From the NCBI RefSeq assembly GCF_028769735.1, contig NC_088172.1, positions 66,309,075 through 66,373,074 on the forward strand: 64,000 bases of DNA, given 5' to 3'. Below the pieces are notes generated by a model. The model was not told where the DNA came from. It did not search any database and saw only the letters and a program-made list of their open reading frames with translations. Shown one piece after another: positions 52,650 to 64,000 of the stretch (the stretch's first letter is position 1; every line of letters starts with the position of its first letter). Source of the stretch: Zonotrichia leucophrys gambelii. Taxonomy: Eukaryota > Chordata > Aves > Passeriformes > Passerellidae. Position numbers and translations under genes: made by a program.

Positions 52650-53270
52650 TGTGGCGTGAGGAGGAGGAAGGGACCCATCATGTCCTCTGGCGGTTCTGCC
52701 CGGCCCGTGGCGGCAGCGGCACGCCATCCATGGCGCATCAAGGGCCAGCGCGGCGGCCGCCGGGCTGGGGTGTGCGGCAGGGCCGGGCCGGGGTGTAAGG
52801 AAGGGCCGGGGTGTGAGGCAGGGCCGGGCCGGGGTGTGCGGCAGGGCCGGGGTGTGAGGCAGGACCGGGCCGGGGTGTGAGGAAGGGCCGGAGTGTGAGG
52901 CAGGGCCGGGGTGTGAGGCAGGGCCGGAGTGTGAGGCAGGGCCGGGCCGGGGTGTGAGGCAGGGCCGGGCCGGGGTGTGAGGCAGGGCCGGGGTGTGAGG
53001 AACGGCCGGGATGTAAGGAAGGGCCGGAGTGTGAGGCAGGGCTGGGGTGTGAGGCAGGGCCGGAGTGTGAGGCAGGGCCGGGCCGGGCCGCGCGGGGGCG
53101 CCCAAGGAGCGCGGCGGCCTCAGGGCCGGGCCGGGCCGGGGGCTCCGGGCAAGTGGTGCCGATTCCCCTCGGGCAGCTTCTGCCAGCATTCTGCGCGGTC
53201 CAGGCTGACCGTCTCCCCCGGGACAGTGCAGCCCAGGGTGATCGGTACTTGAGTGAGCAGAGCCCAAAGC
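52650..53270. other. Orphan GC/CpG-rich island
   Basis: CpG-dense segment between the 3' ends of FRMD1 and KIF25, so not at the promoter of either. About half of it is the minisatellite at 52771-53093. The flanks (52690-52770 and 53090-53260) are also CpG-rich. It could be the promoter of an unannotated transcript, or simply a GC-rich repeat array. No exon can be supported. Confidence 0.6.
52771..53093. repeat. G-rich minisatellite, 16 units of 18 or 23 bp
   Basis: Units begin TGTGAGGCAGGGCCGGGG (18 bp). The longer form carries an extra CCGGG (23 bp), and the last unit has a further extension. Starts: 52771, 52794, 52812, 52835, 52853, 52876, 52894, 52912, 52930, 52953, 52976, 52994, 53012, 53030, 53048, 53066. 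Variants such as TGTAAGGAA, TGTGCGG and CCGGAG recur. On the - strand the array reads as a Pro/His/Thr repeat in open frames, but this is a by-product of repeat composition. The regular GGG/GGGG runs could form G-quadruplexes. Confidence 0.92.
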
Positions 53271-56193
53271 CAGCGGTGGCCATTCCTCACTGAATGCCGC
53301 ACAAAAAGCCTGTGAAGCGGTTACAGGTTTCAGGGGTCCAGCTCCTGCAAGGAGGGGTGTGTACCCGAACTGCACTGGGGAGAAAGCTGATGCCCTTTCG
53401 CCTCTGGTCACCCTTGGCACGGCATAATTTAGCCGTAAAACGCTGATACAAGTTGAGAACCTTCCCTCCCTCTGACAAGTTGGTTTAAAAAAGGCAGACG
53501 GGTTTAATAAGATGAGAAGTCCCAGGGGCCCAGGAGCTGCACCCTGAGATGCTGTAGCTGGGACAGCATGGAGGTGTGTGTGTGCTGAGCCATCTCTTTG
53601 CCTTCTATGTCACACATGGTCCCTGAATCACACTTCTGCATAAGGCTTGTAAGAAGGAAAACCAGGAAAGTTTTGCAGCATACCTGGCTGATGGGAAAAT
53701 TTGGCAATAGGAGTGCTTAAGGGGCCCATGCCAGAAGGGCAATAGAGAGCCTTGAGTACAGGTATGTTTTGGAACATCCAGATCCAAGCCCACACTTACA
53801 CAATGCCTTGAGACTGGGAGTGGGGACAGCTCCCCTGGAGCAGCTGCGCCCCCAGCCTGTCCCAGCCCAGCCTGGCTGGCATTCAGCTATAGCCACATCC
53901 CGCAGCAGGGTTTGCTGGGGGAGCAGCTGGGTATGACTTTGCTTAATACATGCTCTGCAAATAACAGAGCAAGTAAAAACCATTGCTTTCCAATCTGCTT
54001 CAGCACAAACCCATTTGAGCTCCAAAATTTTCAGCATTACTACTAAAAAAACTTAAGGCAGCTTAGGCAAACTTAGGGAGAGCTCCACAGCCATAACGTC
54101 AACTTTAACTTGTTTTCAGGAAAAAGAGGCAGATAGGAGCTCTTACAGACTTCTTTTTCCCAAGGACACAGCTGAGCTTTTGGACAGCCCAGTATCTTTA
54201 AGTTTAACAAACTTTAGAGACTCCTCAAAGCTGCTGCCTCAGACTGCTAGTGCCAGCACTCTGGCCCTGCTTCATCGAGGCCATCTTTAGCTCTGAGCTG
54301 CCTCTCTAACTCCAAGCAGGTGCCTACAAAGCTCCAAGTACAATTTCTTCCCATTTCAGGATGAATGGTTAAAACAGAGATCCCCACAAGGCATGGTGAC
54401 AGCAGGGACAATGAAGAGGTGACATCCCAGGTGTGGAGCAGCATGAAGTGGTTTCTGGCATTTCTAAGCCACTCTCCTACACCTGACAGCAGGGACCACA
54501 GAGTGTTCCTAGTGGCTCAGACGTTTAACTTGCTGCAGCTGGTGGCAGGTCCGGGAGGAGGCTGCTCCAGAGGAAAACCATCAAGGCACAGGAAATCAGC
54601 TGTCTTTCTGAGGCAGACAGCCAAGTAAGAGAGAAGGGCTCAGCAGAAACTCTGGGAGAAGTGACCAGAAAGCTCCATAGTTGTGGTCCTGTGGATGAGC
54701 TGCCCAGGAGAGAAGTAAGGAGAGACTTGCTGGGGTAATGGGGTAGGGCTTGTTTGCTTCCTAGTCTTTTCCAAATGTTGTTCACTCTAAGAGCCATATT
54801 AGTTGCTGGGATGTGTCCTGCAAAATGTTTCAACCTTCCTCCTATCTGGTGTTTCCTAATGGTGAAACTGCTGACTCTTCCCTGGGATGTGGTGGTGTAA
54901 GGAATAATTTGCAAGGACTACAGGCAGCAATGGCATGGGTGAGGGCAGCAGTAACTTGGCAGAACCTTGATAGGCCTTCTGTGCTCATTGCATCATTAGG
55001 CCAGGACCTGTTTTACTCCTGACTGCCCTTATGTGGCTCTTGTGTTTCCTGGAGCTTGGGATTCTCGTGTGAGAGCAGCTCTGCAGTCCTGGTCTTTTGG
55101 GCTGCAGAGGACCTTGGCCTCAAACATGTCAATTGTCCAACAGTGTCCTCTCTCAGGGCACTTGTGCTGTGATTGCTGAGCAAACTGGGAGCAGCCCTGT
55201 CTGGATGTGGGCCACATAAGCATGAGCAGCTGGGTGAAGGGGACAGCAGGATGTAGCAGTGGGACACCTGCAGGGACTGACCTGGTGGCAGTGCTGCTTG
55301 GTGAGAGTGGGTGGGAGACACTGGGGCCCTTCTTTAGGGGGCTCTCAGACCTGCTCTGTCGAAAGCAGGTGCCTAAGCTGAGGCTCTGGCCAGGATCTGG
55401 CAAAATCTCAGCAATGAGGATGGGACCTCAGCTGCGTGGTGCTAAGTGCCAATGAAATCTGATCTGCCAGGGTTGTTTTCAGGACTTCAGAGAGTCAACA
55501 TTTGTATGAGTCAGTGTCACAGCATCTCCACTATCTCGTGCCTGCCATTACTTTATCAGAGCTCCTTCAGGACTCTGTGGCATTTTCCATGTTTCTCTTT
55601 CACTCCTTTTGGGAAGTAGATGGTGTCCAAAACTCCCTGGCCTTTTTGAGGCTGGATACTTTTACTTTCTTGTGTCTGTGGTGAGGTTGCCTTGCCTTCA
55701 AGCTTCCCATCACCGCACCACCCTGTAACACTGTGTGGCCCAGAGCACACCTGGCTGCAGGACTCCTGTGTGCTGTCCCTGCCTGGCCTCGTAGTGTGTA
55801 ACCTTCTCTGGCTCTCCCAGAGCATTTGGGGATGTTGGGATCCTCTGTGCTTGGCTGGTCTCTCCAAAACCATGTCCTGGGCAAAGGCAGTTGTTCCTGC
55901 CTCGTGCAGCATCAGACTTGCCTGCAAACAGGCAGAGGCATCCTCAGTGGCACTGCCCCTTCCCTGGCTCAGCAGGCATGTTCTGCAGAGGGACCACCTC
56001 ACCATGCCATGGCAGTGCAGGGCTCTCTTCAGGAGAGACATTGCAGGAGTACTCACCTCCAGCAGGAGGAGGTGGATGGAGAAATATGAGTGGAGAGAGC
56101 AGCTGCTCTGTTGGCCTGAATATGGCTTGAGGAAATACCTGTAGTTACTACTGAGCTTGTACAAGGTCCACAACCAGACTGGGTGCAGTCCTG
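53271..56193. other. Intergenic, no feature recognised
   Basis: Contains several chance-length open frames on both strands, but none with homology I recognise or good splice context. Confidence 0.55.
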
Positions 56194-56632
56194 TGTTGCG
56201 GTGTGTTGTAATATCTTGTTTTAAACTTCCGGGTGTTTTCCCAGGCGTGGCAATACCCTTCCCCCTCGACCCCTTGCTGAGTGAATTCTGTCAATCAGGC
56301 TTAACATTCCGGCAAGGCGTGGTGTGGTTCATCACTTTCAAAGGATGCCCCTCAGGCCTGGGGGTCATTGGCCTGTCTAGGTGTCCCTCGTCCCTTGAGA
56401 CCCTGCCCTTCCCACCTGGTTGGTGGCTCACCTGTCCCTCCCTTCCCCCTGTCCCTGAGCTTAAAAGGTGAATCAGACCATGTGCTCGGGATTCTGTTGG
56501 AGCTGTAACCAAGATTCAGACTTCTGTGACCATGGAATAAAGCTCTGGATATAACCCTCCAGCAGAATCCATCTCCTTCCTCCTCACCATTAGCCTGAAG
56601 CCTTCTTCCTGAGGTAAACGGAGTTCCTAACA
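56194..56632 (+). mobile_element. Probable solo LTR of an endogenous retrovirus
   Basis: The segment begins TGTTGCGGTG and ends CCTAACA, that is TG...CA ends. Near its 3' part it has an ordered TATA-like TTAAAAGG (about 56461) and AATAAA (56536-56541), as in the U3-R-U5 layout of an LTR. The flanks GTCCTG and AGCCTG are similar enough to be a decayed 6-bp target duplication, which would fit a class II (ERVK-like) element. No primer-binding site or internal retroviral coding sequence follows, so it is a solo LTR if correct. Family and borders were judged by eye. Confidence 0.55.
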
Positions 56633-59600
56633 AGCCTGGACTTGTTCGGCTGCCCAGCTGCAACCTCCAGCAAGCTAAAGGTGTCTCTGGGGTGATACAC
56701 CACAGCTGCCGCCTTTGGCCCAGCAGCGAGGGTCAGACTGGCCCAGGCACAATCTACCTGGTAATATTGGGATTTATATTCCAATAGTCCTGGTGATGTA
56801 AGGATCAGGAGCAGTACCTGTGTGCTCAGCTTCCCCAGGGTTTGCATTTCCTTGCTGTGGAACTTGGGAAGATTTCTTTACCAGGATCCTTCCAGGGACT
56901 GTGCAGGTAGCTTGCTTATTGTCCTCTGCTCCATGTCCCCATGCAACTGCACGTTTTCACAATTTTGTTATTCACCAGTTCTTCTGCCTTTTGTCTGTAT
57001 GCCACAGGAGCTGAGCTCGTGACATGCAGCTGGGACAGCAAAGGTTTTTTTGCCCTTCAAAATGCTCCCATTTCTGAAATGTATGTTCTCCCTGAAGCTT
57101 GTATAATTTAAAACAACAGCTCAGAGACAGTAGTGGGCAAAGTCTCTGTGTATGTGTGCACGCTCACAAGGAGGTGGAGGAAGCTCAAAAAACCCAGACA
57201 TCTGAAGTGAGGGAGGAGCTATCATCTTCTGTCTCTTGGATCTTCAAAGCTTCTGGTGTGGCTTCCAAAACTTTTTATAGTAGTGGGGTGGGGCTCTTTT
57301 GTTGGTGGTGCCTTTGGTTTATTTGTTTTGTCTTGTTTTATGTAGAAGAGGGACAGAAGTCATTAGTAAAGTCCAGAGGAAAATGAAAAGGAAAAGCACT
57401 CCTGGTGCTGCTTTTAAGTGAACTGCTGGGCACTGACTCATCCCAGGCAGGAAAGCAATTTCATGTAACAGAAAGAATAAGAGGGAATTCGTGATGGAGG
57501 AGATACTTGCAAAAATGAAACAAGGGGAACTGGGAGAAGAAGGGGGTGATAATTTGACTTAACTGAGGTTCCCCAGGGAAATGAGCAGAGGTGCAACTTT
57601 AGGCCTGAAAGTCCGTGGATAAGATGTGCTAATCTCATGAGATATGTGCATGAATTCAAGAAGGCTCAAATTTAATCTTAGATTTCTTAAAAATGAACAA
57701 AATAAAAAGGGGAAGATGCATTGCAAGATAAAACCTGATTTGATAAAAGTGGGTGTACAAGAGGGTAAAAATAGTTGTAGGCAATGTTTCCTCTCTCTTG
57801 TGTCCTTCAATTAGATCCCCCTGTGCCCTCCATTATATGATATGTGGCATTTTGATGTGGCTGGGGCTGTGGTTAATGTCCTTTTGTGAAAGGCTGTGGA
57901 ACCTTTGGCATCCCTGCACTCTGGGCCTGTGTGCTCCTCCATGATCAGATGCTGCTGCTTCTGGAAGGGACTTGCAAGCCATCAGCTTGCGACTGTTTCT
58001 TCTCAGCAAGAGCCAGGAGCCTTTTCCAGTAACCGCTTCATTCTGCCTGTTCCTCACATTTTGCAAGGGTTTGGAAAAGTGCTTCATAAAATGGAATCAG
58101 CAATTTAATAACAAATTTTTGTGAACCTTCCAATGCTGATTATGGTTTTTCTAGCCTGGCTAAAAGCAGGCTCTCTTTGTGGTGTGGCTGCTGCCAAAAC
58201 ACGAAGCCACACATGAAAATTAAATATATAATTTTCAAACGTCAGCATAGGTCAAGGTTTTGTTTAAGAGTGGGCTAAAGGCCCTGTCTGGTTTGATTAC
58301 TGGTTTGTTTTAACCCCATGATGATATGCAGCTCTATTAAGCAATGGTGGATCACAGTGCTTTTTTGGACTCTGCTGATAAGAGTGTTCCTGTGTGATGA
58401 GGAAGATTAAGGGCTTGTCTGGAGGGGGTGCAGAGTGCTGTGAACTGCAGTGTGGGTTTAGCACTCAAAGCTAAATATGGTGAACTACCCTGCACAAAGA
58501 TGTGTCTTGCAGGTGCCAAGTAAAACATCTTCAGAGGGAGCTGGTGGAGACCTGGTCCCATGCTATGTGGTCTGCTCTGCCTCATTTCATGCAGCCTTGC
58601 CCTGTTCAGAAAGCTGGCTGCTGCAAGGGAGCTGGGGGCAGATTTGCAAAGGCTGAAAGGAACGTGAGCACTGCAGAGCTGGGCAGGCACGGCAGGGTAC
58701 AAGGCTGAAAAACATAAGTGAAAACCCTCCACAGCAGTTGTGTGTTCTTCAAAATTAAGTCCTTGAGCACTCAGTTTCCCTGGCTGTGGCAAACTGAGAG
58801 CTGGTGCTCTAAACCCTTTGCCTGGACTCCATTGATAGACTAGCCAGGCAGAGTTATTGCTGAAAGTAGATCTGTCCTGTTAATCCCTTTTTGGCTGCAA
58901 GGCCAACCACCAACCTCAGCTGATAAATTCAGTCTGTAATGAGAAATCCACAGAGAAGGGGGCACCAAACTGCTTTTGGGCCAAATTTTGGACTTGTACT
59001 TTAAAGGTCATTGTGTGATTCTAGGTAAGTCTAGATTTCTGCTAACTTTGTGTAGGTTTACGTGTACACATATCTCTGTATATTACCTTAGGCAAGCAGT
59101 TGCTGCTATTAGGCCTTGGAGATTGCTCTAGTGGAGTCCCATTTTCCTTGCTCCATCTCCAGATCTGCTAAATGGCCTTCAAGCCAGAGCATCCACATGT
59201 AGTGGGAGAGACAGGAGCTCGGAGATTTGTCTTTGAACTGAATCCAAAGTTTCTGCTGTCTGGGAGGATGCTTGGCCTATGGGTTAGGAGTGTGGAAGCT
59301 GCTTCCACTTTTAAATAAGGTGCTCTGGGGTACATCTGCATGACTGTGGGACCCTGAGCCTCCCAGGCAGGTGCTGTGCTGGTTGGGCTTCACACTGTTG
59401 GCTCCTTGGCCTCCTGGACACTAAACCAGGATGCCAAGTACCAAAAGTATTAACGAGAGCAAATTCTCTTGTGTTTGCTGTAACTTCTGCAGTGGGCAGG
59501 CTCTTTGAGGAAGGGCTGGAGGTTTCTGGATACTGTCGCTGATATTACCTGCTCAGCTCCTCTACAGGGAGCTGCGTAAATTCAAGAGGAGCTCCTGAAG

Positions 59601-62600
59601 GCCAGTCCCATGCATGGCTGGGGTTTGTGGTGCCTTGCAGCATGATGTGGATGTGTTCCTATGTCCCAGGGCCAGCCAGGGGACAGTGTGAGGCGTGACA
59701 TAGGTGAGCAGTGACTGAAATTAAACAAGAGAAAGTCAGGGCCCAGGGGAGGAGAATGAGAGCCCAGCAGTGGAAGGTTAACATGTTGACTGCCACCAAG
59801 GCATGTGGATCATGGATAGGAAACAGCACCCCTCTATACTGAGCAGCACTCTGAGACAGTGACCCAGGGACTTGTCTGAAGCAGGGTTGAGAGTGCTCCA
59901 GCTTCAGTGCCCCAAGACACCAGCTGAATGCTGCATTATGCACTCACAGACTTCACTGAAAGGATCTCCTCCTGGTTTATGTTGTTTTTACTCCCTTTGG
60001 TTGTGCCCCTGCCCTTGAAGAGAGCAAAGCTGTTTTAGCATGTAGACTATATGGGCATTCTTAAGAACAACCACCTTTTCCCTGGTGCTTATGCCCTTCT
60101 ATCTCAATATTTCAGAATTTGTTCAAACATCACTTTTCTTTCTTTCTCCCAGTGTTGGTATGTGTGTTTCAGCTTGACAGTGCCAAGATAGTGAGGACTG
60201 GTTTATCAGGATAGGCTGTAGTCAACAAGGGAAATCTTGAGGTCAGCTCTATGAGTATCTGTCACATCTGCTTTTCTAAAACAGATGTAATTTCAAAGCA
60301 TGAAATAGCTAAATACTGAAAAATGACAGCAAAGAAGTACAGGGCCTTGCACATGCTTGCTCCCCAAGACATAAGTTATATGTCTGAATATCCTCCTTTG
60401 GCAGGCCTGAGTGACTCTTGGGACAGAAGGCAATTCAGCTTAGACATGTGAGTAAAGCCATTTCACCCTTACAACTTTTACCCTTCTTCCTTTCTGACAC
60501 TGGGATTGAGCAATCACATCTCTGTAACCCAGGAAATTCCAAACCTGAAAGTTGTTAGAACAAAATGTTAACCCTGCTGCCCTGCATATCCTGTACACTC
60601 TGTAGTGCAGGTCAAACAGTGAGCGATATGCTATGCTGACAAGGAAAACAGGAGTAGGGAATGCTGCAGACTCTCAGTTTGGCAGAGTTAATGTTGATGT
60701 AGAAACTTAACCTTTTTGCTCATATTTGAGGGGCTTGTTTCTCTGCTTCAATAATAAGTACTGCTGCTTTTCTCCTACAACAAAGATTATAAATAAATAC
60801 AAAGTTTTGAAGGGCAGTTTTTTAGAAAAAGAAAAGAAAGAACAGCTCATGGCAAGTTCTGCTTCTCTGTAACACTTAAAAATGTCAAATCCTTAAAATA
60901 CTTGGACTTACTTTTAACTACTGGTGGAATCAGCCCTTGTTACTTAACCTCTCTTTGAGCTGTAATCCAGGCTGCTTTAGTAACCCAGCTGTCCAGAGAC
61001 TAAGGTGAGCTTGAAGCTGCTTCTGTATTTTGTTTACCAGGCTGACATTCCTCGCTCTGACACTTTCACCTGAGATTGTTTTACTGACCACTTAGCTTCC
61101 TACACTCCTGTGGCCAGATTTGTTTTCTACCCCTCTGTTACTGCTGGAATCAGGTAAAGTTAAGGCTTTTTTTACCCTCATGACATTATTTAGGAAAGCG
61201 AGTGTTAGTACAGCTTTCTGGTTCAATACTTATGTTCTGGGCACTAGAGCACTGCAAGCAACACAGCAGCTGTTATATATTCATGGGTGAAATTCCAATA
61301 ATAGTATGCTACATGATCTCTGGATAAATATTTGTGCTTGTGAAGGTTAAGTGACTTGGAATACTATAAACTCCAGCTTTTGGGGCAGGCCACTGCAATT
61401 TAAGCCTTCTTGGAGTGACCTACCAATGACCTCTCTCCCAGTCTAGGGGCAGAGTAATTCCTGGTGGAAAAAAAATTAAAAGTGGCTCTTGAGGCCTCTG
61501 CTGAGCAATAATTTAGTGCACAGAACACATCAGATGTTGCTTGATTCCAGTTGTTCACTTTGGATCTACTTCTCACCTCTAACATTGCTTAAACTTCTTG
61601 AAACTTCTCCCAGTGTCCCTTCATTCACAAACCCCACATGATGTTGTCTCGCCATTGGTGTAAAAGGGTGAAAGCCTCTTGCAGGTGACAAACAGCGTAT
61701 AACAAGCTGGTGTTTGATGTTTTATTTGTGTGGTTATCCTCTTTTAATCTGAAGGCATAGCATCAATGTTGTGATGTGTTTAACTTCAGAAAGGCAAGTG
61801 AAACAATAGGCCATGTTACTACAACAGTTGTACAAGTTGGGTCCCATTAGGATCTGTAGTTCAGGGCCTCTCAGCATTCATGAAGCAAAAACACCCCCCA
61901 AACAGGCAAAGCTGTGGGTTTAATGAACTCAGCAGAGCTGGGACTCATTCCAAATATTTAACTTGTGTGTTTTCAAAAAGTTGTGTAATCCCTCATTTGC
62001 TTTCTAAGCCACATTCCAGAGGGATAACAGATATAGCCTACTTATTTTTCTCCATCTCAGTAATGCCATTATTTCCTACGTAAAACCAGAGAACAAAGCT
62101 CCATTCAGTACAGCTCATGGGCTCCTTTACACTCATACCTGTTGCTAGTGCATTAGGAATGAGCCCATCCATGCTGGATAGCAGAGCAGTCAAAAACTGA
62201 TGTGTCTCATTTTAATACACTGGAATGCATGAATGAATGAAGCACTGGAATGATATTTAAACTCCTGACTTCTACTGAGAAGACAGAATGCGCACTTGGC
62301 CTCTCAGAAGCAAACCACCCTAAATCAGGGTCCTGTTGACTTTGGGCAAGCAGAATTAAAGAAACACATCACCAAAGCTATGTCTTAAAGCCCAGTTTAT
62401 TTCTCTACCATTCCACCATGGTGGGTAGCTGTTGTCAATACTTGCTATTATCTTTGGAGCAAGAACATCATTAGCAGGTTTATTGCTTACTAATGCCATG
62501 TTGAAGATTGTTTATTTTATCTGGCAGTTGATATCTAAAAGAGTGGTTTAAGGACAACAATATACATTTCAGTCTGAGGAACTCATTAATGATACTTTAA
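56633..62600. other. Intergenic between solo LTR and KIF25
   Basis: About 6 kb with no recognisable gene. It may include KIF25 3' UTR if the poly(A) signals close to the KIF25 stop codon are not the ones used. Confidence 0.55.
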
Positions 62601-62624
62601 TCCACAGGAGTCTTAGGTTTTATT
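62479..62624 (-). terminator. KIF25: Candidate poly(A) signals of KIF25
   Basis: On the - strand, AATAAA occurs at 62619-62624 (overlapping the TAA stop), 62511-62516 and 62479-62484. Another lies further on, near 62397-62402. Use of the first would give a 3' UTR of only a few tens of bases; the second and third would give about 120-170 bases. Which is used cannot be told from sequence. Confidence 0.5.
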
Positions 62625-62777
62625 TTCCTTTACTCGGCACTGAGAAATTTTTTTTCTTGACTTGTCCTCTCTGAACTTGCCGAGCACGAGTTCCAAATCC
62701 CAGAGACTGCATTGATTCTGTTAAGTACTTTTGGCCAGGAGAGATGCACAGCATCACCAACAGTTTAGCATCACCTC
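62620..62777 (-). CDS. KIF25: KIF25 last coding exon with stop codon
   Basis: Starts GA|GGT after the acceptor, completing the GGD motif. It encodes the last beta strand and helix of the motor core (AKLLVMLCISP, then ESMQSLGFGTRARQVQ). A 14-residue basic tail with KKK follows, then TAA at 62620-62622. No coiled-coil follows the motor, consistent with a motor at the C-terminal end. The exon contributes 51 complete codons plus stop. Confidence 0.93.
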
Positions 62778-64000
62778 CTAAAAGCAGAGGAAAGACAAAC
62801 CATACTTATTTACCTCATTATTTTCAGTAAATTATACATTATTACCATACTGATACACAACAGTGAGCACAGGTTACTGTTGCTTTCATGAAGCAGAAGA
62901 CTGCTTCTGAAAAGGGCTGTTGAAACAGACAGCTCCTTCATGGGGAATCTAGATCTAACAATATATTTGCCCCAAAATGTTTCACAATTGGTAATGTAGA
63001 TTTTTTCCCCTATTAGCTTCATTACTTAATCATCATGTATGTTATGGCTCTGGACTTAAGTTCTGTCAAATATTTGTAAATTTGGGGTAATGGCAAAATG
63101 GCTTGTGTGACAATTAAACAAAACAGACTTGAAGTTTAAAGACAATGGTTAAACAAAGGCAGAAATGGCCATTTTCAACACTTCACCAAAGTCATACAAC
63201 AGACTTAGTTAAAATCAGGCTGGGTGCCTGTACAACATAGCTCTCACTTCTCTTTTTGGCTTTCCCTTCTCACAGTAGGTACTCCAGTACTAAGTGAAAA
63301 TCAAAGTAATAGTATTTCAGAAACTCTGAAGGACTGTTATCTCATTCACTGTCAATGCCTTGAACTGGAGATTAAAAGTATAAAGCCTAATATTTTCTGG
63401 CTGAAGAAAAATGGACTAATGTACTACACATACGGACACAAATCTAACATTACTGCAGGCATAACACTTGCTTTAAAACTGCTTCTGCATTGATGAGGAG
63501 CTAAAGAAGAGGAAGTGACCCCAACACAAAAGGAAATTGTAGCACAGTGCCAATGACCTGCCTTCTTCCTTTGTCTTGCTGCTACAGGGCACAATGTTAA
63601 GGAATGTGCAAGCAGGTGATTATACCCTGTAGTAACAATGATTGAAGTTTAAAAGTTAAACTGTACCTGACGTGAAACACTGGTGAAATGCAATTTTTAC
63701 CCTTTACATGATCCTATTGAGATGTTGTTCTTCAACTGAGCTTTGGAAACGGCACGGTTTTGCCTGATTCGGGAGTTCAGAACTGTCAGTGTGTACTCAC
63801 ACTGCCCTGAGCCAGAGTCTTTGAAATAGAGGGCACATTCAAGCAAGGAGTATAAGATCATCTTCTAGTTTTACACAGCAAAGGAGAGGAAAAACCAGAA
63901 GAAGAAATCTATATTGTTGAAGAGTCAGAATAACGCCTCACCTAAGGAGTCCTGCAGCAGGTGTGTAAGTTTGCTGTTCCGGTACGGGACGTGAGCTCGC
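62620..64000 (-). CDS. KIF25: Kinesin family member 25, C-terminal end (partial)
   Basis: Two - strand exons, 63942-64000 (cut by the window edge) and 62620-62777, join in phase through a shared Gly codon. Together they give about 70 residues from the end of a kinesin motor domain. HVPYRNSKLTHLLQDSLGG is the classic loop-12/helix-5 signature of kinesins, followed by DAKLLVMLCISPGQKY and SLQ-like SLGFGTRARQVQRG. The combination LGGDAKLLV...LGFG.RARQVQRG is specific to KIF25, and the protein ends shortly after the motor with a lysine-rich tail, as in human KIF25. Human KIF25 is reported as a kinesin-14-type motor that restrains centrosome separation. The gene converges on FRMD1. Confidence 0.92.
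62778..63941 (-). other. KIF25: KIF25 last intron
   Basis: A 1164-base intron read on the - strand from GTGAGG to CTCTGCTTTTAG, phase 1. No other feature is recognised inside; a + strand open frame at 63224-63493 is not gene-like. Confidence 0.88.
63942..64000 (-). CDS. KIF25: KIF25 penultimate coding exon (partial at window edge)
   Basis: Encodes RAHVPYRNSKLTHLLQDSL plus the first base of Gly. This is the microtubule-binding L12/alpha-5 region of the motor domain (consensus HIPYRNSKLT.LLQDSLGG). Donor on the - strand is TTAG|GTGAGG (intron from 63941). The left part of the exon (in gene order) lies outside the window. Confidence 0.93.
   Translation of the reverse strand, partial: ELTSRTGTANLHTCCRTP

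Noticed and set aside
52623..53420. 265-codon - strand frame with Pro/His/Thr repeats
   Set aside because: The repeat peptide is the direct translation of the 18/23-bp minisatellite. The frame starts at GTG and different frames are open for the same reason.
55556..56173. 205-codon - strand frame next to the LTR
   Set aside because: Non-ATG start and no similarity to retroviral or cellular proteins that I can recognise.

Overview
This window is nuclear DNA of an amniote vertebrate, most likely a bird. The genes are split by GT-AG introns, there is a CpG-island promoter, and recognisable interspersed repeats are very sparse: no SINE-like families and only one convincing LTR. Two neighbouring genes fix the locus. 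One is a complete coding gene on the + strand for a FERM-domain protein, FRMD1 (paralogue of FRMD6/Willin). The other is the 3' end of the kinesin gene KIF25 on the - strand. FRMD1 and KIF25 are also neighbours in human 6q27, which supports the FRMD1 rather than FRMD6 assignment. The species was not determined, and the bird call is an inference.

Layout. 1-10020: intergenic or far-upstream DNA with no supportable gene. Within it, 6284-8743 is depleted in open frames and holds two inverted octamer-like sites (7989-8010) upstream of a TATAAAA (8055). 10020-11480: CpG island with a sharp C-rich to G-rich strand switch near 10500, the probable FRMD1 promoter and first non-coding exon (donor after 10523). 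10524-48214: the FRMD1 transcription unit. It has about 10 kb of first intron, an exon carrying the start codon (ATG at 20640), and 13 coding exons joined in phase to give a predicted 609-residue protein ending in EEFVV. 48215 to about 51205: long 3' UTR with tandem poly(A) signals at 51151 and 51183. 51206-62600: intergenic DNA between two converging 3' ends. It contains an orphan GC-rich island built around a 16-unit 18/23-bp minisatellite (52771-53093) and a probable solo LTR (56194-56632). 62620-64000: last two recognised KIF25 coding exons, - strand; the gene continues beyond the window.

How it works together. FRMD1 and KIF25 are tail-to-tail and functionally unrelated as far as is known. 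FRMD6, the better-studied FRMD1 paralogue, acts at the cell cortex and junctions and has been linked to Hippo signalling. KIF25 is a kinesin-14-like motor. The most unusual points are a 189-bp, stop-free, frame-preserving intron inside the FERM F3 lobe (intron 9), an intron whose retention would stop translation exactly at its 3' splice site (intron 11), a weak splice donor, hairpins near splice signals, and the G-rich minisatellite island lying between the two gene ends. No prokaryotic-type features, CRISPR array, tRNA or rRNA gene was found, and no wholly novel system is visible.
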